Part shown: one piece after another, positions 1 to 5,607 of the stretch
Layout: each line of letters opens with the position of its first letter
Numbering within the stretch: the stretch's first letter is position 1
Source: an uncultured Treponema sp.
GTDB lineage: Bacteria > Spirochaetota > Spirochaetia > Treponematales > Treponemataceae
DNA: 5,607 nucleotides
Reading direction: 5' to 3'
Assembly (NCBI GenBank): GCA_905236315.1
Contig: CAJOPO010000523.1
Span: 1-5,607, forward strand
Position numbers and translations under genes: made by a program
Notes under the pieces: model-generated
Database searches by the model: none
What the model saw: only the letters and a program-made list of their open reading frames with translations
Told to the model about the DNA's origin: nothing

Positions 1-2
1 AT

Positions 3-35
3 GTTGTAAGTCGCGCTATTATAGCGACTTACAAC
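3..35. repeat. Perfect inverted repeat (12-bp stem, 9-nt loop)
   Basis: The arms GTTGTAAGTCGC (3-14) and GCGACTTACAAC (24-35) are perfect reverse complements, with loop GCTATTATA. An alternative fold pairs 15-18 with 22-25 around a 3-nt loop and leaves a 2-nt bulge at 13-14. No T-tract follows on either strand, so this is not a textbook intrinsic terminator. It lies beyond the end of the antiporter gene and 5 nt from a second, stronger inverted repeat, which suggests the two form one compound element. The element may continue past the left edge. Multi-copy status in the genome is my inference from the general look of treponemal intergenic repeats and cannot be seen here. Confidence 0.8.
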
Positions 36-40
36 TCGCA

Positions 41-83
41 GGAACCTCGAAAAACTTTCTGAAAGGGAGTTTTTCGAGGTTCC
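41..83. repeat. Perfect inverted repeat (16-bp stem, 11-nt loop) at operon end
   Basis: The arms GGAACCTCGAAAAACT (41-56) and AGTTTTTCGAGGTTCC (68-83) pair perfectly over 16 bp, with loop TTCTGAAAGGG. The near arm starts 5 nt after the TAA stop of the antiporter gene (89-91, minus strand). An RNA from the operon would therefore end in a very stable hairpin, which could block 3' exonucleases or help termination. On neither strand does a T-run follow the stem; the only T-run is inside the arm (70-74). I therefore annotate it as a palindromic element with possible terminator or stabiliser function rather than a proven terminator. Confidence 0.85.
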
Positions 84-88
84 CTTGC

Positions 89-1822
89 TTACCCAAGTTT
101 TTCTATCTTTCTGTGGAGTTCTATTATACGAGTATGTAAATAATGGTCTACGGTATACTTTTCTAGAACCCCTAAAGGTTTCCCCTCATTATCAACTATG
201 GGTAAGCAATCGCAATCATTATCTGCAAACATTTTATACACGTCAGGTAGTGGCATATCTGCCTTGCATAGATGAACAGGCTTATCCATTATATCTAAGG
301 CAAGCATATTTTGTGCAAACTCTCCCATAAGCAAGGTTTCTTTTAAGTGCTCTAAGGGTATAAAGCCACTTAAAATGCCTTTTTCGTTTTTTACGGCAAA
401 ATGTTGATAATGATTTGTTTCAAAATTACTCCATATAGAAGAGATTGTATCATTTTCTTTTACGATAGCCGAACTAGAATAATCTGCAATAAGTTCTGTA
501 CCCCAAGTAACATCTTTTACAAAAGATTTCTTTAAGATATCATCTTCTGTAATATTTAGCCCCACTTCCCCAGCTTTTGTAATGCCATGTTTTACACATA
601 AAGGTCCTAAAAGCTGAACAATAAACGTAGTTGCTGTTATGATAAGTATAATTTGTGGACCAATGCTATCTGGAAAATCATTGCTTGCTGCTATACTAAG
701 ACCTATAGCCACCCCTGCTTGACTTAATAGACACCATGGTAAATATTTTTGTACAGTAACAGGGGCGTTCGTTATTTTTCCGCCTAAGATGGAGCCTATA
801 GTTTTTCCTACAGTGCGCCCTAAAACATAGGTAATAGCAATGATTCCTAATAATGGGGTTACTACCCAAATATTTAGTTTTGCTCCAACAAGTACAAAAA
901 ACAAAACATAAACAGGTGGTGTAAACTTTTCTACTAACTTGAATACAGAACGTGTCTTTGCATTAGCAAAGTTTACCATAAAAAAGCCAATAGACATTGC
1001 CGCTAGTATATTATCTAAGTCTAGTTGCTCACAAAATCCTGTGCATAAAAATAAACCGCCTAGTGCAAAAGAAAGAACCCTTCCCTCATCTTCCATTACA
1101 TCACGGATTATAATGCTGATTATAAAACCAAATATACCGCCTAGTATAATAGAACCAAATATATCTTTTGCAATGTTAAGTAACTGGGAAATAAAAGATA
1201 TGTTATTTCCTCCTAATAAAGGAGCGGTAAGAGAAGCCGCTATGGCATAAAGAATTAGTGCTACAGCATCGTCCATTGCTACAATGCCCAAAACCGTAGT
1301 TGTAAGAGGACCACGTGTTCTAAATTCCTTTAAGACATCAGTTGTTGCAGCAGGGGCTGTAGCGGCACAGATGGCACCTAACATAAGCCCTAAAGAAATA
1401 GATGTAGTCCAGTCTTTTGTAAAAGCATAGTAAACAAATGTAACTGCTATTCCCACTACAAAAAAAGGAGTTATGGATTCTCCCAATAATATTCCAATGA
1501 ATTGCTTACCGTATTTTTTTAATACATCAGTTTTTAATTCTGCCCCAACTAAGAAGCCTATAAATGATAATGCTATAGTGCTTACAGGATTTAACGCCAT
1601 AATTGTAGCCTGCCCTAGCACTTGAAGCCCCGAAGAACCTATTATTATTCCAATGACAATATAACCTACAACCTGTGGGATTCTCAATTTTTGAAAAATC
1701 CTACCACCAATCGCTCCAAAGAACATTATTAGCCCTAAAAGAAATACTAATTGTGTTCCCTGTAGGCGAGCAAAATGCATTACTTCTGGTAATAACTGAG
1801 CAAACGGGTCTGTCCCATTCAT
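89..1822 (-). CDS. CPA-family cation:proton antiporter with C-terminal CBS pair
   Basis: This is an inner-membrane monovalent cation/H+ exchanger (Na+ or K+ against H+) of the Na+/H+ exchanger fold, 577 residues. About 12-13 hydrophobic segments fill residues ~25-411. The early segment R-I-P-Q-V-V-G-Y (47-54) followed by G-x(3)-G is typical of CPA2-like proteins. The broken-helix region reads A-T-A-P-A-A-T (154-160), and the ion site has two adjacent aspartates, D184-D185, in V-A-M-D-D-A-V. The double Asp is the pattern of NapA/NhaA-type electrogenic exchangers, so 2 H+ per cation is inferred. S-Q-A-G-V-A (367-372) is a further CPA-like segment. The soluble tail (~432-560) contains two CBS domains, the second ending in L-P-I-V-D-N-E-G-K-P-L-G-V; such pairs often bind adenine nucleotides and gate transporters. 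ATG start, GAGG ribosome site 8 nt upstream, 5 nt after the lytic transglycosylase gene. No truncation is seen. The transported ion cannot be decided from sequence. Confidence 0.93.
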   Translation of the reverse strand: MNGTDPFAQLLPEVMHFARLQGTQLVFLLGLIMFFGAIGGRIFQKLRIPQVVGYIVIGIIIGSSGLQVLGQATIMALNPVSTIALSFIGFLVGAELKTDVLKKYGKQFIGILLGESITPFFVVGIAVTFVYYAFTKDWTTSISLGLMLGAICAATAPAATTDVLKEFRTRGPLTTTVLGIVAMDDAVALILYAIAASLTAPLLGGNNISFISQLLNIAKDIFGSIILGGIFGFIISIIIRDVMEDEGRVLSFALGGLFLCTGFCEQLDLDNILAAMSIGFFMVNFANAKTRSVFKLVEKFTPPVYVLFFVLVGAKLNIWVVTPLLGIIAITYVLGRTVGKTIGSILGGKITNAPVTVQKYLPWCLLSQAGVAIGLSIAASNDFPDSIGPQIILIITATTFIVQLLGPLCVKHGITKAGEVGLNITEDDILKKSFVKDVTWGTELIADYSSSAIVKENDTISSIWSNFETNHYQHFAVKNEKGILSGFIPLEHLKETLLMGEFAQNMLALDIMDKPVHLCKADMPLPDVYKMFADNDCDCLPIVDNEGKPLGVLEKYTVDHYLHTRIIELHRKIEKLG

Positions 1823-1827
1823 TTTTC

Positions 1828-3972
1828 TTACCTCATTATTTCATCTAAAACTGTATCTGAAGTTTTATTATAATACAAAATAGCATATATAGCAGCAATA
1901 GAAGATACTCTGCGACCATAATTTCTAGTTTCTGTAAAAGGCACGGCTTCTAAAAACAAGTCATTAGGAATATTTTGCTTGTCAAATACAAGCACCGCAG
2001 TTTTTCTCCAAGAACGCACTCTATTTGCGCCCCCATTATATGCTAAAATAGCGTGCAAGGGAATGTTGTCAAGGCGTTCTATTAATTCAGAAAGATAAAA
2101 TACACCAAATAAAATGCTTGTGTCGCTATCTGTAAGGTCATAAGTTTCATACTTTAATTTTTTTGCAACATCATCGGCTGTGGGTTTTATAAATTGCGTA
2201 AGACCTAAGGCCGCCGCTGAACTATATGCTTCTGTATTAAAGAAACTTTCGCACCTCATAAGAGAAAACATTAAATATTCACTAAGAGAATATTTTTGGC
2301 AACACTCATGCACTCTATCCTTAAAATCACGTGGGAAAGCAAGAGATAGAAGTTCTTCATCAATGGGGGCTTCTGAAAGATGTGCTTTCTTACTCGCAAT
2401 CCTTAAACTTTTATAGTAGTAGGCTTGTGCTTTTCTTTTTTCTTCTTTATCTAAATTTTTATCTTCTGATTTCTTTGCACATTTTAATAAATATGTAGAA
2501 GCCTTTTTTACGCAGTCTATGCTCAAACTATCTGCATATATTTCCCATTCTGGATAGATAAACTCTGGTAAATCAAAATCTACATAACCACAAATAAGGC
2601 GTTCTGCATCTTCATTTACACAAAAATTTGTATCTTTTCGTATATTTTCTAGCATTTTACGCACTTCTTTTTTATCAAGCCCTAGCTTTTTTGCAGCCAT
2701 AAGTCTATAGTAAAAATCTGTTCCCCCAGAAAGTGCCCTTGTGTATAAATGCGCACAGGCTTCCTTTGCAGAAACATTTTTTATAGTAAAATATTTGTTT
2801 TCTACAAGGCTACCTGCCACATAGTTAAATTTAGCACAAGCTTCATCACTTGCATAACCGTCTATTGCTTTTGCTGTTTCATAATATTCTTCCCACAAAT
2901 GCTTGGTAATTAGCCTTAAAGAAAGAGTATCTAAAAAGTCATCAAAATAATCTTTATCGTGCCATTTAGAACAGTAGGTATGAAGTTCTGTTAAAGATAG
3001 ACTTATAGAATCTTTTAATGTGATTGTTAGATAATACCAAAGAGCTTCGTCATACTGGGCATCTGTAGCCGCTTGTTCCATTGCAGCCTTGTAACATTCC
3101 ATAGCTTTGGGAATGGAGACTTCTCCTCTGTCATACATGCGCCCTGCATAAAACAAGGACAGATAAACACAATCTTTTGGAAGCGTCTTTGAAAGTTCTT
3201 TAAATTTATCTGCATTTTCTGCATATTTTTTTGAACCATATAAAAAAACTTTTGCAATGTCAGAAATTACTATGGGCTTTAGATATGAAGCTTCTTGTAA
3301 GAGGGAAGAAGATAGTGGGAGGGCAGAAGTATAATCTTTATCAAAGACGGCTTGTCTTAATGTAGCAAGTTCTATTCTATTTTGCTCGCTTATATCAGCA
3401 TAAAATTGCGCTTGCCATTTACTATATTTTTTTTGACAAAGCCACTGCTCATAACTCTCTTTAAAAGTGTCGCTTTCTTGTCTATATAAAGAAAGACAGC
3501 GGTAATAAAAAAAATCATTGGGTAAATTATCTATTGTAAGATTTAATTCATTTGCTTCGCCATCTTGGTTTTGTAAATCTTGAAGAAACTTTTCTGTATA
3601 GTTAATAACGTCATTATACAATTCTTGATTAAAAAATGTTTTGCAGAGAGTGGTTATAGAGTTTTCATCAGGAAACCTTTGGTATAAATCTTTTGCATAG
3701 CGTAATTGCTCTTGTGAAGTGCCTAGCAGAGTAAGTTGTTCTAAAGACTTACGCACAAAAAAAGGACTGCCTTTTTTTACAGTCTGCTTAAAATGTCTTA
3801 TAGCAGCCTGTTCGTCATCTCTTTTAATAGCTTGTAGTCCATAAAAATAAGAAGCATCTGCACCGTATGCACTATCAGAAACTTTTTTTTGAGTACAGCC
3901 TACCATACTCAAACTGTATGAATAGAAAACAAATGCTAGTAAAAAAAAATAAAGATGCTTCTTTTGTTTCAC
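1828..3972 (-). CDS. Lytic murein transglycosylase lipoprotein (Slt type, GH23-like)
   Basis: This is a predicted envelope lipoprotein that cleaves the MurNAc-GlcNAc bond of peptidoglycan to leave 1,6-anhydro-MurNAc ends. It has 714 residues. A basic start (MKQKK) and hydrophobic core lead to a relaxed spirochete-like lipobox S-M-V-G-C, with lipidated Cys26. Residues ~40-550 are helical and TPR-like (for example 40-80, and a Sel1-like stretch ~270-300), matching the superhelical body of Slt70-type enzymes, which are of similar length. The catalytic domain is ~562-700: catalytic Glu575 in R-C-E-S, G-L-T-Q (590-593, usually GLMQ), A-Y-N-G-G (644-648), and P-F-T-E-T-R-N-Y (678-685). All key motifs are present, so it should be active. 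The start is GTG, chosen because a GGAG site lies 6 nt upstream and because the next Met (23) would remove the signal peptide. It follows the LysM gene by 3 nt. The count of 16 cysteines is unusually high for an exported protein. Confidence 0.93.
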   Translation of the reverse strand: MKQKKHLYFFLLAFVFYSYSLSMVGCTQKKVSDSAYGADASYFYGLQAIKRDDEQAAIRHFKQTVKKGSPFFVRKSLEQLTLLGTSQEQLRYAKDLYQRFPDENSITTLCKTFFNQELYNDVINYTEKFLQDLQNQDGEANELNLTIDNLPNDFFYYRCLSLYRQESDTFKESYEQWLCQKKYSKWQAQFYADISEQNRIELATLRQAVFDKDYTSALPLSSSLLQEASYLKPIVISDIAKVFLYGSKKYAENADKFKELSKTLPKDCVYLSLFYAGRMYDRGEVSIPKAMECYKAAMEQAATDAQYDEALWYYLTITLKDSISLSLTELHTYCSKWHDKDYFDDFLDTLSLRLITKHLWEEYYETAKAIDGYASDEACAKFNYVAGSLVENKYFTIKNVSAKEACAHLYTRALSGGTDFYYRLMAAKKLGLDKKEVRKMLENIRKDTNFCVNEDAERLICGYVDFDLPEFIYPEWEIYADSLSIDCVKKASTYLLKCAKKSEDKNLDKEEKRKAQAYYYKSLRIASKKAHLSEAPIDEELLSLAFPRDFKDRVHECCQKYSLSEYLMFSLMRCESFFNTEAYSSAAALGLTQFIKPTADDVAKKLKYETYDLTDSDTSILFGVFYLSELIERLDNIPLHAILAYNGGANRVRSWRKTAVLVFDKQNIPNDLFLEAVPFTETRNYGRRVSSIAAIYAILYYNKTSDTVLDEIMR
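1831..1834 (-). promoter_or_regulatory. Ribosome binding site of the antiporter gene
   Basis: On the minus strand GAGG lies 8 nt upstream of the ATG at 1820-1822. It sits in the last sense codons of the lytic transglycosylase gene, next to that gene's TAA stop (1828-1830). This placement fixes the antiporter start and suggests translational coupling between the two genes. Confidence 0.7.
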
Positions 3973-3975
3973 TGC

Positions 3976-5607
3976 CTACTCCGCTGGAATTAACAATATT
4001 TGCCCCGCCTGTATGTAATTAGGATTACGGATATGGTTATAATCTGCTATACGGGGATAAAGCCAAGGATTTTTATAATAAGCATTTGATATATCCCACA
4101 AAGTGTCTCCCCATACAACTCTATAGCGTATATCTGCTGGACGAGTTGCAGGACGAGCAGGCTGGGTTGGAACTACGGCTTCTGGTGTTTTTGCAATTAC
4201 TATAGTATCTTCTTGTGCTGTAATAGGAGCAACATTCACTTTTGCCTGTTCTGAAGGCTTTGTTTTATTTTCTGCTGGCTCTTTAGTTACCGAAGCAGCA
4301 GGCTTTTTGGAAGTTTCTTGCTTTTCTGGCTTTACGTTTATATTAGTTCCCTTTTCTGTCTTTTCTGTAGGAGCTTGAGGATTTTTAGAAACTTCTTCAT
4401 TTACTTCATTTATAGTAGTAGAGTTTTCTGTATTCTTTTCTGTGTTGTGTTGGGCAAGTTCTACATTCTTTATATCTTTGAATAAATTAAACTTTGTTGG
4501 CATTACAAATAGAACAAGCAATGCTCCAATAACACAAATTACAGCACAGATTAAGCAAATAATTACAGGTGCTCTTGAATTATGTTTTTCTTCTTCATAG
4601 TCATCGGGTTCATAAGATTTGCCGTTTATTGTTTCTGCGTCATAAAGCCCTTCAAACATATTAGACTGAGAGCCTGTAATGGGTTCTGAAAGAGGTTCTG
4701 TATCAGAATCGCTATAGCTTGTGTTGTTATCAAATCCATCAAAGCTATTTAAATCTTCATAAGCTGGTGAATCATCAAAATCAGGAACGGTAAAGTCTGT
4801 ACCCGCAGTTGAACTAGAAAGAGAGTCGTAGGGGTCATCAAAGTCTGGTAAATCATCTAATAAATTCTTTGTATCTTCCTCTGTCCAAGAAGAACTTGCA
4901 TTATCGTTTAGGATTGTGTTTGTAGTTTCTTCTGGGAAGTCTGGTAAATCCAAATCAAGAAAATCATCAGAAAGAACATCTTCTTTTGGAGGCTTTGTAT
5001 CAAAATCAAGATTGCTTTCGCTATCATTTGCACTCGCACTATCAATAACAGGTGGAGGCACTATATCATTATCTTCTGTAGCTACATCTGCTATTGGTTC
5101 TTCTTCCTTTGTAGAATCTTCTATTGTAGAGTTATCTATAGGCTCATCTGTTAAGGCGAAATCCTCTGTTGTCTCTTGTGAGCCAACATCTTCTGTTACA
5201 GCTTCTTCTACCTTTTCTGGAGTTTCTTCTTCTTGAACTTCATCACTAAAGGCTTCTGATACATCTACAGTTGTATCTTCTTCTATAGGAGAGGCTTCAT
5301 TTATAGGCAGCTCTTCGCTTATATCGTCTTTTATAGGCTCCGTAGACTCAGAAGGTACTGTTTCTGCTTCTAACACACTATCTTCTAAGTTAGGCAAATC
5401 TATATCAAAATCTGTAAGACCAAAGTTATTTTCCTTATCATTTTTTGCATCTTCAGAGCCATCGTTAAAATCAGATAAATCTATAGAAGGCATAAAATCA
5501 TCTTCTGTAGCTATATGTGTAGAATCGGTTTCTATCTCTTGATTTGCTTCTTGCTCTGTATCGTTTCCGTTATCTTCTGCAGTCATCTCGCTTTCTGTAG
5601 GAGAGTC
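3976..5607 (-). CDS. LysM-domain single-pass membrane protein, probably 5'-partial
   Basis: This is a likely peptidoglycan-binding membrane protein; its exact role is unknown. Numbering here is from the first visible Met (ATG at 5584-5586), which gives 536 residues. Residues 1-338 are very acidic (about 107 D/E against 11 K/R), Ser/Thr-rich and probably disordered, with a recurring D-L-P-D-F-like motif. One hydrophobic helix lies at 339-363. A Lys/Glu/Pro/Thr-rich linker (~370-485) follows, then one LysM domain at 487-534, with G-D-T-L-W-D-I-S near its start and A-G-Q-I-L-L-I-P at its end. There is no N-terminal signal peptide, so the helix is probably the anchor, with the LysM in the periplasm. 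The frame stays open for seven more codons to the window edge (D-S-P-T-E-S-E), with the same acidic composition, and the Met at 5586 has only a weak AGAAAG-like site. The true start is therefore probably outside. It is first of the three clustered genes seen, directly before the transglycosylase, which suggests cell-wall work. Confidence 0.88.
   Translation of the reverse strand, partial: DSPTESEMTAEDNGNDTEQEANQEIETDSTHIATEDDFMPSIDLSDFNDGSEDAKNDKENNFGLTDFDIDLPNLEDSVLEAETVPSESTEPIKDDISEELPINEASPIEEDTTVDVSEAFSDEVQEEETPEKVEEAVTEDVGSQETTEDFALTDEPIDNSTIEDSTKEEEPIADVATEDNDIVPPPVIDSASANDSESNLDFDTKPPKEDVLSDDFLDLDLPDFPEETTNTILNDNASSSWTEEDTKNLLDDLPDFDDPYDSLSSSTAGTDFTVPDFDDSPAYEDLNSFDGFDNNTSYSDSDTEPLSEPITGSQSNMFEGLYDAETINGKSYEPDDYEEEKHNSRAPVIICLICAVICVIGALLVLFVMPTKFNLFKDIKNVELAQHNTEKNTENSTTINEVNEEVSKNPQAPTEKTEKGTNINVKPEKQETSKKPAASVTKEPAENKTKPSEQAKVNVAPITAQEDTIVIAKTPEAVVPTQPARPATRPADIRYRVVWGDTLWDISNAYYKNPWLYPRIADYNHIRNPNYIQAGQILLIPAE
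3979..3982 (-). promoter_or_regulatory. Ribosome binding site that decides a GTG start
   Basis: GGAG on the minus strand lies 6 nt upstream of the GTG at 3970-3972. It is inside the final codons of the LysM gene (before the TAG stop at 3976-3978). It supports GTG as the true start of the transglycosylase gene and points to coupled translation. Confidence 0.75.

Noticed and set aside
3..35. Rho-independent terminator or tRNA-like structure
   Set aside because: No T-tract on either strand and no cloverleaf; only a simple stem-loop can be supported.
85..209. 11-bp inverted repeat TTGCTTACCCA (85-95) and its complement at 199-209
   Set aside because: Short, arms 103 nt apart, and both inside the antiporter coding sequence apart from a few bases; likely chance.
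85..330. Plus-strand open frame of 81 codons
   Set aside because: Lies fully antisense to the CBS tail of the antiporter, has no convincing ribosome site and no recognisable domain; a shadow frame.
939..1250. Plus-strand open frame of 103 codons
   Set aside because: Antisense to antiporter membrane segments; composition reflects the opposite strand.
2180..2416. Plus-strand open frame of 78 codons
   Set aside because: Antisense to the catalytic domain of the transglycosylase, whose motifs prove the minus-strand frame.
3027..3257. Minus-strand open frame of 76 codons
   Set aside because: Out of frame inside the transglycosylase gene, no domain; a shadow.
2564..4950. Shared TCTGGTAAATC at 2564, 4844 and 4940
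   Set aside because: All encode D-L-P-(D/E)-F-type residues with the same codon preference; the copy in the transglycosylase is likely chance and does not indicate a DNA repeat.
4916..5236. Plus-strand Ser-rich open frame of 106 codons
   Set aside because: Antisense to the acidic Glu/Asp-rich coding region; GAA/GAT-rich codons read backwards give Ser-rich frames.

Overview
The window looks like a chromosomal segment of an AT-rich spirochete, most likely a Treponema or close relative. This is a judgement from the whole: the relaxed lipobox of the lytic transglycosylase lipoprotein, the style of the LysM domain, low GC by eye, and intergenic hairpins of a kind I associate with treponemes. No rRNA or marker gene is present to prove it.

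All three real genes lie on the minus strand and are read right to left as one tight cluster. (1) At 3976-5607 is a membrane protein with a long acidic N-terminal region, one transmembrane helix, a Lys/Pro/Thr-rich linker and a C-terminal LysM peptidoglycan-binding domain. Its frame is open to the right edge, so the true start is probably outside the window. (2) At 1828-3972 is a 714-residue lipoprotein with a helical, TPR-like body and a C-terminal Slt-type lytic transglycosylase domain with all catalytic motifs intact. (3) At 89-1822 is a 577-residue CPA-superfamily cation:proton antiporter with a double-aspartate ion site and a C-terminal pair of CBS domains. The gaps are 3 and 5 nt, and each downstream ribosome binding site lies inside the end of the preceding gene, so co-transcription and translational coupling are very likely. 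No promoter is visible; it must lie upstream, beyond position 5607.

Between the end of the operon and the left edge (1-84) are two adjacent perfect inverted repeats (12-bp and 16-bp stems, 5 nt apart). They sit where a terminator is expected but have no following T-tract, and they look more like a compound palindromic intergenic element.

Taken together, the first two genes form a cell-wall binding plus cell-wall cleaving pair in the envelope, and the third handles Na+ or K+ against H+ at the inner membrane. Each family is known. I see no transposase, CRISPR array, tRNA, riboswitch or defence system. The most interesting leads are the intergenic double hairpin, the unusual layout of the LysM protein (acidic tail with repeated D-L-P-D-F-like motifs), and the conserved-looking link between wall remodelling and an antiporter.
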